From NCBI RefSeq assembly GCF_003732275.1, contig NZ_MOBM01000011.1:32998-96997 (forward strand): a DNA stretch of 64,000 nt. The letters run 5' to 3'. The notes under the pieces are model-generated. The model was not told the origin of the DNA, did no database searches, and worked only from the letters and a program-made list of their open reading frames with translations. The position numbers and the translations under genes were made by a program. The first letter of the stretch is position 1. Each line of letters starts with the position of its first letter. Positions 8,605 to 17,047 of the stretch are shown one piece after another. Source of the DNA: Pseudomonas frederiksbergensis (GTDB taxonomy: Bacteria; Pseudomonadota; Gammaproteobacteria; Pseudomonadales; Pseudomonadaceae).

Positions 8605-8775
8605 TCAACCGCACCGCACCGCCCACAGATAAACCCCGCTGCCCAGGACAATAATGGTCAGCACATCCAGGGTCGCCCAGAGGATTTTCATCGGCATGCC
8701 GCCGTAATCACCGAAGTGCAGCGGTTGCGACATGCCCATGGCATCCATGTATGGGTGGTTTTGGGCGGGGTGTAT
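8605..8775 (-). pseudogene. C-terminal remnant of a PepSY-associated membrane protein
   Basis: On the minus strand an open frame of 56 codons contains PLHFGDYGGMPMKILWATL followed by a hydrophobic helix DVLTIIVLGSGVYLWAV and a stop. This is the typical C-terminus of PepSY-TM (siderophore-uptake-associated) proteins, which are normally about 380-540 residues. An in-frame stop at 8776-8778 and a REP palindrome (8801-8890) lie where the rest of the gene should be, so only the 3' end survives. The call rests on recognised motif similarity. Confidence 0.65.
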
Positions 8776-8800
8776 TCAGTCAGACCGCGTCATCGTTCAT

Positions 8801-8890
8801 CGCAGGCAAGCCACGTTCCCACAGGTATGGTGTCGTTCACGAAATCGGCGAACGACACCATACCTGTGGGAGCGGGCTTGCCCGCGAAGG
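8801..8890. repeat. REP-type inverted pair
   Basis: Long imperfect palindrome: the inner arms around 8822-8837 and 8850-8866 are complementary (CAGGTATGGTGTCGTTC against its reverse complement), flanked by the GGGCTTGCCCGCGAA type Pseudomonas REP core. It truncates the PepSY-TM remnant and lies just after the exonuclease gene on the minus strand. Confidence 0.75.
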
Positions 8891-8912
8891 CGTCAGGACA
8901 AGCGCCGCAGAT

Positions 8913-9620
8913 TTAAAAGGAAGGCGCTTGCCGCCGCCGCTTCCACTGACTCAGCCGCTGCTGCAGGTTCAACGGGCTATGAATCTGCTGCTGTCGCGCC
9001 CGGCTGAACAAAATCAGCATCAGCTCCGCCGTTGCCAAGGCATCGGCACTGGCGTTATGCCGTTCGAAGACCTCCAGTTTGAACCAGTCGATCCACTCGT
9101 CCAGCCCGGCCTCGCGAAAGTGTGCCAGGGGGCAAAGCAGCGGCGCGATGTCTGCCACGTCCAGAAACGGATGCTGCAGCTTGTAGCCCAGATGTTCTTT
9201 CAGCGCGCGCCCGAGCATGTGCTGGTCGAACGGCGCATGAAAGGCCAGCACCGGACTGTCGCCGACGAACTCCATGAGTTCGAGTAAGGCTTGCGCCGGG
9301 TCGCTGCCGGCGGCAATGGCGCTCGGGCCCAGTCCATGAATCAACACGCTGGGGCCGAGTTTGAGTTCGGTGCATTGCAGCGTGCGCTCGAACTGCTGGC
9401 TGAAGTCGATCGCGCCGTCCTCGATCACCACGGCTCCGATGGACAGCAGCCGATCCTTGTTCAGATTCAGCCCGGTGGTTTCCAGGTCGAGCACCACCCA
9501 GCGTTGCTCGCGCAGGCTGCAATCACCCAACTCGGTCACGGCAGGCAAGCGCTCCAGACGTTGTTGCAGTTCGCCGGGCAAAATGGGGGTTACCGGCCGC
9601 AGCCATGAAAACAGGCTCAT
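8913..9620 (-). CDS. DnaQ-like 3'-5' exonuclease
   Basis: A 235-residue DEDDh exonuclease. The three exonuclease motifs are visible: VLDLETTGLN (Exo I, about residues 44-53), FHAPFDQHML (Exo II, about 127-136) and HNASADALATAEL (Exo III with the DEDDh histidine, near 188-200). Such stand-alone proteins resemble the proofreading epsilon subunit of DNA polymerase III but are separate from DnaQ. The start overlaps the stop of the DUF294 gene by ATGA, so the two are translationally coupled, a pairing found across Pseudomonas. A role in nucleic-acid or nucleotide processing is likely, but the physiological substrate is not known. Confidence 0.9.
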   Translation of the reverse strand: MSLFSWLRPVTPILPGELQQRLERLPAVTELGDCSLREQRWVVLDLETTGLNLNKDRLLSIGAVVIEDGAIDFSQQFERTLQCTELKLGPSVLIHGLGPSAIAAGSDPAQALLELMEFVGDSPVLAFHAPFDQHMLGRALKEHLGYKLQHPFLDVADIAPLLCPLAHFREAGLDEWIDWFKLEVFERHNASADALATAELMLILFSRARQQQIHSPLNLQQRLSQWKRRRQAPSF

Positions 9621-11557
9621 AACTGATACCGCAGGGTCAGGCTGCTTTGCAGGCGTTGGGCCTGGCGCAGGGATTCACGCAGGATGCGTCGGTCCAGATG
9701 ATTGAGGCTGTCAGGATCGACGCGGTTGGAATAGGGCAAATTCTCCCGGGTCTGTAGCTGATGTTGCTGCATGCGGGTTTGCTGGATGAAGTGATACGCC
9801 TCTTCATACGCCGCACCGTCCAGCCGTTCGATGACCTCTTTGGCCACCAATTGGCGAAAGCGCTCCAGGGTATTGTTGGCGTCGATGCCGTGAGCCAGGG
9901 CCAGCACTCGAGCGCCATCGACGAAAGGGGTCAAGCCCTGGAGCTTCAGGTCGAGGGTGGCTTTCTCGCCATTCTTGCGAGCCAGCACGAATTCGCGGAA
10001 ACGCCCTACGGGCGGGCGGTTGCGCAGGGCGTTCTCGGCCATCATCCGCTGGAACAAGCGGTTGTCGCCGACCTGATCGAGAATCCCCCGGCGCAGTTGC
10101 TCGCAGCCTCGCTCGTCGCCCCAGACCACGCGCAGGTCGAAGTAGATGCTCGACCCCAGCAGGTTCTCCGGTGTCGCCTCGCGGATAAACGCCGCAAAAC
10201 GTCGCGCCCACTCGGCCCGGGACAAACACAGCTCGGGATTACTGGCCATGATGTTGCCCTTGCACAGGGTGAAGCCGCACAGCGCCAGGTTCTGATTGAT
10301 CTGCTGGGCGATGGGCAGCAACTTGCCGCGAATCTCGGCGGCGTGGGCCGCGTCGCGGGCTTCGAACAGAATGCCGTTGTCCTGATCGGTGTGCAGCGTC
10401 TGCTCGCGGCGGCCTTCGCTGCCGAAACACAACCAACTGAACGGCACACCAGGGTCGCCTTTCTCGGCGAGCACCAGTTCGATCACCCGGCACACGGTAT
10501 GGTCGTTGAGCAGGGTGATGATGTGGGTGATCTGGGTCGAGGACGCGCCGTGGGCCAGCATCCGCTCTACCAATTGGCCAATCTCGCCGCGCATCGCCAC
10601 CAGGTTTTCCAGCTTCTGGGCACTGCGAATAGTCCGCGCCAGATGCACCAGATCGACCCGTTGCAGGGAAAACAGGTCGCGCTCCGAGACCACGCCGCAC
10701 AGGCGGTGGTCCTTGACCAGGCAGACGTGGGCGATGTGGCGCTCGGTCATGGCAATCGCGGCGTCGAAGGCGCTGTGGTCCGGCGTCAGGTAAAACGGCT
10801 CCCGGGTCATGTGCCCTTCGATTGCTTCATTGAAATCGCTGGTGCCGTTGGCCACCACATGTCGCAAGTCGCGCAGGGTGAAAATGCCCAGGGGTGCCTT
10901 TTGCTCATCGACCACCACAATGCTGCCGACTTGCTGATCGTGCATCAGCGTCACGGCTTCACGCAGAGGGGTGATCGGGCTGCAGGTCACCGGGTGACGC
11001 ATGGCCAGTTCGCCCAACCGGGTATTGAGCGAGTACTGGGTGCCGAGGGTCTCCACGGCTTTTTGCTGGACTTGCTGGTTGACTTGATCCAGCAAACTGC
11101 TGACACCGCGTAGGGCAAAGTCGCGAAACGGGCTGGAAAGTGCGAACAGTTTGATGAACGCCAGCTTGTTCAGCTGTAGGCAAAAGGTGTCTTCGGCCGC
11201 CAGATGTTCGGTGCGAGTCGCCCGTTCCCCCAGTAGCGCGGCGAGGGGGAAACACTCGCCGGTGGTGATTTCGAAGGTGGTTTCGGTCCCGCCCTTGACC
11301 GTGTGCGGACGTTCGCCCACGACCCGGCCCTGTTTGACGATGTAGAAATGCTCAACCGGGCCATCGGCAGGTTTGATGATGCTTTCGCCGGGGGCATAAA
11401 AACGCAGCTGACATTGCTCGACCAGATAGGCCAAGTGGGCGTTTTCCATCTGATTGAACGGCGGGAAGCGCTGGAGGAATTGCAAAGTGCCTTGGATGTT
11501 CTGCAACACCGCGGTTTTCCCTGCCTGGGTGAAGGCGTCCGCTTTACTCATAACCAT
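9617..11557 (-). CDS. cNMP-binding/CBS/DUF294 nucleotidyltransferase-like protein
   Basis: A 646-residue multidomain cytoplasmic protein. In order: a cyclic-nucleotide-binding barrel (about 25-145, APGESIIKPADGPVEHFYIVKQGRV), a pair of CBS domains (about 195-310, VGSIVVVDEQKAPLGIFTLRDL and VCLVKDHRLCGVVSERDL), a DUF294 nucleotidyltransferase-like domain (about 345-480, CFGSEGRREQTLHTDQDNGI) and a DUF294 C-terminal helical domain (about 510-640). The GSEGRREQ-x4-DQD stretch is the putative nucleotidyltransferase site. The pairing with a DnaQ-like exonuclease is conserved, but no reaction has been settled to my knowledge. The upstream gap carries repeated CTGACACA sites (see findings). ATG codons at 11557 and 11551 are both possible starts. 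Confidence 0.88.
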   Translation of the reverse strand: MVMSKADAFTQAGKTAVLQNIQGTLQFLQRFPPFNQMENAHLAYLVEQCQLRFYAPGESIIKPADGPVEHFYIVKQGRVVGERPHTVKGGTETTFEITTGECFPLAALLGERATRTEHLAAEDTFCLQLNKLAFIKLFALSSPFRDFALRGVSSLLDQVNQQVQQKAVETLGTQYSLNTRLGELAMRHPVTCSPITPLREAVTLMHDQQVGSIVVVDEQKAPLGIFTLRDLRHVVANGTSDFNEAIEGHMTREPFYLTPDHSAFDAAIAMTERHIAHVCLVKDHRLCGVVSERDLFSLQRVDLVHLARTIRSAQKLENLVAMRGEIGQLVERMLAHGASSTQITHIITLLNDHTVCRVIELVLAEKGDPGVPFSWLCFGSEGRREQTLHTDQDNGILFEARDAAHAAEIRGKLLPIAQQINQNLALCGFTLCKGNIMASNPELCLSRAEWARRFAAFIREATPENLLGSSIYFDLRVVWGDERGCEQLRRGILDQVGDNRLFQRMMAENALRNRPPVGRFREFVLARKNGEKATLDLKLQGLTPFVDGARVLALAHGIDANNTLERFRQLVAKEVIERLDGAAYEEAYHFIQQTRMQQHQLQTRENLPYSNRVDPDSLNHLDRRILRESLRQAQRLQSSLTLRYQL

Positions 11558-11579
11558 TACCGCAGTCTTTTTCTGATTG

Positions 11580-11794
11580 TTGTGTCGGATCGTTGTGTCA
11601 GATCGTTACAGGCATGGTCGGCCCCTGTGGGCAGGGTGCCCATTGGACGTAAGTCTAGGTAGGCAGTGCCGCGGTCGGAATATGGGAAATGTCTGACACA
11701 ATTGCGGGAAAAACCTCCTACATTGTCTATTGGAAAAGTTTCCGACGAAGTGCACATTGAAGTCTGCTTAGCGATGTCTGACACACTGTGTCAG
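11580..11794. promoter_or_regulatory. Repeated CTGACACA/TGTGTCAG sites between divergent genes
   Basis: Tandem near-identical 15-base copies TTGTGTC(G/A)GATCGTT lie at 11580-11594 and 11593-11607. CTGACACA occurs at 11693-11700, and a perfect 17-base palindrome CTGACACA-C-TGTGTCAG at 11778-11794. The gap separates the divergent DUF294 and response-regulator genes. Repetition of one octamer four times suggests a shared DNA-binding regulator, not identified here. Confidence 0.45.
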
Positions 11795-11822
11795 GGATCG
11801 AATCGAAAACGTTGAGAAAGCC

Positions 11823-12269
11823 ATGTCCGACCACGATATTTTGAGTGATGCCGAGCGCGAAGCGCTCAGTGCCGTCATGTTGGAACCAGACTTGCCGCCG
11901 CAGCGGGTGCTGATCGTTGATGACGATAAGGACTCCAGGGAGTTGCTGTCGGAAATTCTGGGGCTGGATGGCATTCACTGCATGACGGCGGCCAGTGGCG
12001 AAACGGCGCTCAAATTGCTGGAAACGAAGCCATCGATCGGGCTGGTGATTACCGACCTGCGAATGGGGCACGTCGATGGTCTGGATTTGATCCGTCAGGT
12101 GCGGGAATCGGCTCGTGCGGCGTTGCCGATCATCATCGTTTCCGGCGACGCCGACGTGAAAGATGCGATTGCCGCCATGCATTTGCACGTCGTGGACTTT
12201 CTGCTCAAGCCTATCGACAGCGGCAAACTGCTTGAGTTGGTCAAGCATGAACTGGGGATGGATGTGTAG
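11823..12269 (+). CDS. Single-domain response regulator
   Basis: A 148-residue protein consisting of a CheY-like receiver domain (about 27-145) after a short N-terminal tail. The receiver residues are complete: acidic pair D33/D34 (LIVDDDKD), phosphoacceptor D78 (VITDLRM), switch serine S107 (IIVSGDA) and lysine K129 (FLLKP). No DNA-binding or enzymatic output domain follows, so it must act by protein contact or in a phosphorelay. It is divergent from the DUF294 gene and not next to a histidine kinase. A bidirectional terminator separates it from glcB. Confidence 0.88.
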   Translation: MSDHDILSDAEREALSAVMLEPDLPPQRVLIVDDDKDSRELLSEILGLDGIHCMTAASGETALKLLETKPSIGLVITDLRMGHVDGLDLIRQVRESARAALPIIIVSGDADVKDAIAAMHLHVVDFLLKPIDSGKLLELVKHELGMDV

Positions 12270-12290
12270 CACGGACCTCCAGACTGCTCA

Positions 12291-12428
12291 GCTTTTGTGG
12301 CGAGGGAGCTTGCTCCCGCTGGGTTGCGAAGCAGCCCCAAAACCAACGATCCCAATGTACCTGATACACCGCATACACAGGATTTACGACTGCTGCGCAG
12401 TCGAGCGGGAGCAAGCTCCCTCGCCACA
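12291..12428. repeat. REP inverted pair
   Basis: GTGGCGAGGGAGCTTGCTCC at 12298-12317 and its inverse (GGAGCAAGCTCCCTCGCCAC, about 12408-12427) form a REP doublet in the gap between the response regulator and glcB. Confidence 0.8.
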
Positions 12429-12441
12429 GGGACCGCGGCAT

Positions 12442-12476
12442 AAAAAAAGCCCCGATCTTTCGATCAGGGCTTTTTC
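12442..12476. terminator. Bidirectional intrinsic terminator
   Basis: Stem AAAGCCC...GGGCTTT with A-run before and T-run after (12442-12476). It serves both the rightward response regulator and the leftward glcB gene, which end on either side of it. Confidence 0.85.
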
Positions 12477-12497
12477 ATGTCCGGCGTCAGCGTTTAC

Positions 12498-14675
12498 TCA
12501 AAGGCCATTGGCAGCCTTGAACTCGCGACGACGACGGTGCAGAACCGGCTCGGTATAGCCGTTCGGCTGTTTGGTGCCTTCGACCACCAGTTCGACCGCC
12601 GCCTGGAAGGCGATGTTGCTGTCGAAATTCGGTGCCAGCGGACGGTACAGCGGGTCGTTGGCGTTCTGACGGTCAACCACCGGCGCCATGCGCTTGAGGC
12701 TTTCCATCACCTGATCTTCGGTGACGATGCCGTGGCGCAGCCAGTTGGCGATGTGCTGGCTGGAAATACGCAGCGTCGCACGGTCTTCCATCAGGCCGAC
12801 GTCATTGATGTCCGGCACTTTCGAGCAGCCCACGCCCTGGTCGATCCAGCGCACCACGTAGCCAAGAATGCCCTGGGCGTTGTTGTCCAGTTCGTTCTTG
12901 ATCTGCTCCGTGGTCCAGTCTGGATTGACGGCCAACGGGATGGTCAGGATGTCGTCCACCGAAGCGCGAGCACGTTTGGCCAGTTCGGCCTGACGGGCGA
13001 ACACATCGACCTTGTGGTAATGCAGCGCGTGCAACGCGGCGGCGGTCGGCGATGGAACCCAGGCGGTGTTGGCACCGGCCATCGGGTGAGCGATTTTCTG
13101 TTCGAGCATCGCTGCCATCAGGTCCGGCATGGCCCACATGCCTTTACCGATCTGGGCGCGACCTTGCAGGCCGGTGCTCAGGCCGATGTCGACGTTCCAG
13201 TTCTCGTAGGCACTGATCCACTTCTCAGCCTTCATGTCGGCCTTGCGCACCATCGGGCCGGCTTCCATGGAGGTGTGGATTTCATCACCCGTGCGGTCGA
13301 GGAAGCCAGTGTTGATGAACACCACACGCTCGGCGGCAGCCTTGATGCAGGCCTTGAGGTTGACCGTGGTACGGCGTTCCTCGTCCATGATCCCGACCTT
13401 GAGAGTATTGCGCGGCAAGTCGAGGACGTCTTCGATGCGACCGAACAGCTCGTTGGTGAACGCAGCTTCTTCCGGGCCGTGCATCTTCGGCTTCACGATA
13501 TAGACCGAGCCGGTGCGGCTGTTCTTGCGCGAGCTGTTGCCCTTGAGGCTGTGGATCGCCGCGAGGCAAGTCACCAGGCCGTCGAGAATACCTTCCGGTA
13601 CTTCGTTGCCGTCTTTATCGAGGATCGCGTCGATGGTCATCAGGTGACCGACGTTACGCACGAACAACAGCGAGCGACCGTGCAGGCTCAGTTCGCTGCC
13701 ATCGAGGGCGGTATAGGTGCGGTCGGCGTTCATGGTGCGGGTAAAGGTCTGACCGCCCTTGGAGACTTCTTCCGACAGATCGCCTTTCATCAGGCCGAGC
13801 CAGTTGCGGTAGATCACCACTTTGTCATCGGCATCGACCGCGGCAACCGAGTCTTCGCAGTCCATGATGGTGGTCAGCGCGGCTTCCATCAGGATGTCTT
13901 TGACACCGGCAGCGTCGGTCTGGCCGACCGGGGTGCTGGCGTCGATCTGGATTTCGAAGTGCAGGCCGTTGTTTTTCAGCAGGATCGCGGTTGGAGCCGC
14001 TGTATCGCCGTGGAAACCGATCAGTTGCGCATCGTCGCGCAGGCCGGTGTTGCTGCCGCCTATGAGGGCGACCACCAGTTTGCCGTCAATGATCTTGTAG
14101 CCGGTGGAGTCGACGTGGGAGCCGGCTGCCAGTGGCGCCGCTTCGTCGAGGAAGGCGCGGGCGAAGGCGATGACCTTGTCGCCGCGAACCTTGTTGTAGC
14201 CTTTGCCTTTTTCCGCGCCGTCCGCTTCGCTGATGGCGTCGGTGCCGTAGAGCGCGTCATACAGCGAACCCCAGCGAGCGTTCGAGGCGTTGAGCGCGAA
14301 GCGCGCGTTCATCACCGGTACCACCAGCTGTGGACCGGCCATGCGGGCGATTTCGTCATCGACGTTTTGTGTCGTTGCCTGGAAATCAGCCGCTTCTGGC
14401 AGCAGATAACCGATGTCTTGCAGGAAGGCTTTGTAGGCCACCGCATCGTGCGCAACACCTGCACGAGCCTGGTGCCAGGCATCGATACGTGCCTGGAAAT
14501 CATCGCGTTTGGCGAGTAGGGCTTTGTTCTTCGGCGCCAGGTCATGGATGACCTTGTCGGCACCGGCCCAGAACTTGTCGGCGGTGAGGCCGGTACCGGG
14601 AATGGCTTCGTTGTTCACGAAGTCGAACAGGACTTTGGCGACCTGCAGGCCACCGACTTGAACGTGTTCAGTCAT
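12498..14675 (-). CDS. glcB: Malate synthase G
   Basis: A 725-residue malate synthase of the long G isoform, which condenses glyoxylate with acetyl-CoA to malate in the glyoxylate and glycolate routes. The length matches the family. Recognisable segments include [52 protein letters not shown] and [17 protein letters not shown], the last bearing active-site residues. The start is taken at the ATG 14673-14675 (MTEHVQVGG) because GAGG lies 6 bases upstream; the longer frame adds only four residues. No glycolate oxidase genes are adjacent. A terminator lies after the stop at 12442-12476. Confidence 0.96.
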   Translation of the reverse strand: MTEHVQVGGLQVAKVLFDFVNNEAIPGTGLTADKFWAGADKVIHDLAPKNKALLAKRDDFQARIDAWHQARAGVAHDAVAYKAFLQDIGYLLPEAADFQATTQNVDDEIARMAGPQLVVPVMNARFALNASNARWGSLYDALYGTDAISEADGAEKGKGYNKVRGDKVIAFARAFLDEAAPLAAGSHVDSTGYKIIDGKLVVALIGGSNTGLRDDAQLIGFHGDTAAPTAILLKNNGLHFEIQIDASTPVGQTDAAGVKDILMEAALTTIMDCEDSVAAVDADDKVVIYRNWLGLMKGDLSEEVSKGGQTFTRTMNADRTYTALDGSELSLHGRSLLFVRNVGHLMTIDAILDKDGNEVPEGILDGLVTCLAAIHSLKGNSSRKNSRTGSVYIVKPKMHGPEEAAFTNELFGRIEDVLDLPRNTLKVGIMDEERRTTVNLKACIKAAAERVVFINTGFLDRTGDEIHTSMEAGPMVRKADMKAEKWISAYENWNVDIGLSTGLQGRAQIGKGMWAMPDLMAAMLEQKIAHPMAGANTAWVPSPTAAALHALHYHKVDVFARQAELAKRARASVDDILTIPLAVNPDWTTEQIKNELDNNAQGILGYVVRWIDQGVGCSKVPDINDVGLMEDRATLRISSQHIANWLRHGIVTEDQVMESLKRMAPVVDRQNANDPLYRPLAPNFDSNIAFQAAVELVVEGTKQPNGYTEPVLHRRRREFKAANGL

Positions 14676-14687
14676 TGCTTGCCTCAC

Positions 14688-15273
14688 TCTGCTCAGCTAT
14701 TTCGCTTTTCAGCTCTTCAATTTAACAATGAAGCCTCTGGCCATTTAAACCACAAACCCATCTACCAGTACATGCCATTGCTGGCGGCTGGGCTCGATCC
14801 GATCAACGGCTTTGCGGCCTTGCTGACAGGGCTTTCAGGGGTTGCAACGGCACCTGCGGCAGACATCGATCCAGCGTTATGTAGTGCGCGCTGCGGCATA
14901 CTACATGATGAATTGCGGTTGTGAAAATTAGACTAATTACGTCGTTCTGCGACCCCATGACGCATTGCAGTCACGTCGGGGCACGGGATGTTCTCAAAAA
15001 ACTATTGGATTGTTCCAGTTAAATATAAAAACTTGTACACATAATCTTCGATGCCCTGCTATGGGGCATTGCTTTTGTGGCGAGGGAGCTTGCTCCCGCT
15101 GGGGCGCGAAGCGGCCCCCAGCATCTCTCCAACCAGTCCGCATTTTGGCAATTTGGCGACTGCTGCGCAGCCGAACGGGGCGGTGCGGCGTTCCGACAAG
15201 ACCCCTCGCCACAACCAGCCCCTTGCCTATACTTGTTTTTCTATAACAAAAGTCATGACCAGAGGGCTGCGCC
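14688..15273. other. Intergenic region between glcB and the gcvR-like gene
   Basis: A gap of about 590 bases without a convincing gene. It holds an inverted repeat ATGTAGT-N14-ACTACAT (14880-14907), which could be an operator for leftward glcB, and an AT-rich stretch (about 14995-15050) that may carry promoters. It also holds a GTGGCGAGGGAGCTTGCTCC REP unit at about 15077-15096 with a partial inverse CTCGCCAC near 15205. Short open frames here are not supported. Confidence 0.5.
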
Positions 15274-15792
15274 ATGGACCATCTCGTACTCACTGTAATT
15301 GCTCCAGACAAGCCCGGGCAGGTCGAGCGCATTGCTCAATGCATTGCCGAGCACGGCGGTAACTGGCTGGAAAGCCGCATGTCGCGTATGGCCGGGCAGT
15401 TCGCCGGGATTCTTCGGGTGGGTGTGCCGGCCGAGGCCTACGACGAACTGGTAGACGCCCTACAGAGATTGGCGGATCAAGGGATCCGCGTGCTGATCGC
15501 CGAAAGTGGCATCGAACAATCCTGCACCTGGAAGCCGATTGCCATGGAGCTGGTGGGCAATGATCGTCCGGGCATTGTGCGAGACATTACGCGTCTGCTG
15601 AGTGAGCAAGGCGTGAACCTTGAGCAGTTGGTGACCGAAGTTCGACCGGCGCCCATGAGCAGCGAGCCGCTGTTCCATGCCGAGGCGATTCTTGCAGTGC
15701 CACTGACCTTGTCGCTGGAGGTGTTGCAATCGCGCCTGGAAACCCTGGCGGACGATCTGATGGTCGAATTGGTGCTGCGCAGCGAACCTTGA
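15274..15792 (+). CDS. GcvR-like tandem-ACT regulatory protein
   Basis: A 172-residue protein with two ACT domains (about 4-78 and 88-168). The opening LVLTVIAPDKPGQVERIAQCI and the repeat MELVGNDRPGIVRDITRLL are classic ACT ligand-binding strands. It matches the glycine cleavage system repressor GcvR family, whose Escherichia coli member modulates GcvA by protein contact. There is no DNA-binding motif. The start has AGAGG upstream at suitable spacing. No glycine-cleavage genes are adjacent, so the regulatory target here is uncertain. Confidence 0.85.
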   Translation: MDHLVLTVIAPDKPGQVERIAQCIAEHGGNWLESRMSRMAGQFAGILRVGVPAEAYDELVDALQRLADQGIRVLIAESGIEQSCTWKPIAMELVGNDRPGIVRDITRLLSEQGVNLEQLVTEVRPAPMSSEPLFHAEAILAVPLTLSLEVLQSRLETLADDLMVELVLRSEP

Positions 15793-15797
15793 AAAGG

Positions 15798-16036
15798 TTA
15801 TCCAAGTTATACGTGCACCTGCCTGTGGATAACCTGTAGAGACACCTCGCCAGGCCACGTCGACCGGGGCTCTTCAGGATCTGATCAAAAAACCAGCAGT
15901 TTCAGTGACTTGCGCACAAACGCCGGGGATCACACTGTGGATAACCTTGGGAAGGATGGATGCAGGCCACGGGAGACGTGGCCTGCAGAGGGTTGTGCGT
16001 TTTTTGATCAGCGGCGGCGACGCAGACTTATCCACG
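15798..16036. promoter_or_regulatory. Cluster of DnaA-box-like sequences
   Basis: Two perfect DnaA boxes TTATCCACA on the minus strand (15824-15832 and 15936-15944), one with a single mismatch on the plus strand (16028-16036, TTATCCACG, inside the end of rarD) and one with two (15798-15806) fall within 240 bases after the gcvR-like gene. The match to the consensus is seen; binding of DnaA is inferred. Confidence 0.4.
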
Positions 16037-16895
16037 CGTCGACGCTGTAAACCGCCAGACCGGCCCAGATAAAGATGAACGCCACCAGCGTGCTGGACGA
16101 CAAGTGCTCGCCAAACAGCAGAACGGCTTGCAATAACACCAGCGTCGGCGCCAGGTACTGGAGAAAACCGAGGGTTGTGTAGGGCAAGTGCCGGGCGGCG
16201 GCGTTGAAACACACCAGCGGCACCAGCGTCACCGGACCGGCAGCCACCAGCCACCAGGCTTCAGAGGTGGTCCAGAATTCGGCTTGCGCGCTGGTCGCCG
16301 TCGGATTGAACAGCAACCAGGCGACAGCAATCGGTACCAGCATCCAGGTTTCCACCACCAGCCCCGGTAGCGCCTTGACCGGTGCCTGCTTGCGGATCAG
16401 TCCGTAGAAGCCGAAGGTCAATGCCAGCACCAGCGACACCCACGGCAGATTGCCGACTTGCCACACTTGCTGCGCAACACCGACCGCCGCCAGGCCCACC
16501 GCCAGCCATTGCATGCGCCGCAGCCGTTCGCCGAGGATCAGCATTCCCAGCAGCACGTTTACCAGCGGGTTGATGTAGTAACCGAGGCTGGCTTCAAGCA
16601 TGCGCCCGTTGTTCACCGACCAGACGTAGGTCAGCCAGTTGGCGGCGATCAACGTGCCGCTCAGGGCCAGGATTGCCAGCCGTCGCGGGTTCTCACGCAG
16701 CTCGCGCCACCAGCCGGGATGCTTCCAGACGAGCAGCAGCAAAGCACCAAACAGCGCGGACCAAAGCACTCGGTGGATGATGATCTCCACGGCGGGCACG
16801 TTGGCGATGGCTTTGAAGTAGATCGGGAACAGGCCCCAGATGATGTAGGCACTCAGGCCCAGGATGTACCCGCGACGCGGGTTGGCGGCTTGCAT
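16008..16895 (-). CDS. rarD: EamA-family transporter RarD
   Basis: A 295-residue inner-membrane protein with ten predicted transmembrane helices in two EamA repeats. The N-terminal RGYILGLSAYIIWGLFPIYFKAI and the following HRVLWSALFG are characteristic of RarD, a drug/metabolite-superfamily permease first noted for chloramphenicol sensitivity; its substrate is not established. AAGGA precedes the start at normal spacing. It stands alone, ending toward the DnaA-box region and starting beside a long REP hairpin. Confidence 0.9.
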   Translation of the reverse strand: MQAANPRRGYILGLSAYIIWGLFPIYFKAIANVPAVEIIIHRVLWSALFGALLLLVWKHPGWWRELRENPRRLAILALSGTLIAANWLTYVWSVNNGRMLEASLGYYINPLVNVLLGMLILGERLRRMQWLAVGLAAVGVAQQVWQVGNLPWVSLVLALTFGFYGLIRKQAPVKALPGLVVETWMLVPIAVAWLLFNPTATSAQAEFWTTSEAWWLVAAGPVTLVPLVCFNAAARHLPYTTLGFLQYLAPTLVLLQAVLLFGEHLSSSTLVAFIFIWAGLAVYSVDAWISLRRRR

Positions 16896-16959
16896 GAGAA
16901 TCCTTGCTTAGGCAGCTAACAAAGAGGGGATTGTATAGATGTGTGGTGTTTGAAAAGCA

Positions 16960-17037
16960 AAAAGATCGCAGCCTTCGGCAGCTCCTACAGAGGAATCGCG
17001 GACACCCTGTAGGAGCTGCCGAAGGCTGCGATCTTTT
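16960..17037. repeat. Long inverted repeat of the TGTAGGAGCTGCC type
   Basis: Arms of about 31 bases (16960-16990 and 17007-17037) are complementary, with core CTTCGGCAGCTCCTACAG. It is a Pseudomonas REP-class palindrome between rarD and srkA, and its terminal T-run could also end transcription. Confidence 0.8.
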
Positions 17038-17047
17038 GATTTTGAAT

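Noticed and set aside
12477..14519. 680-codon open frame on the plus strand
   Set aside because: It lies antisense to malate synthase G, which has full family motifs and length. The frame is a by-product of high-GC codon bias.
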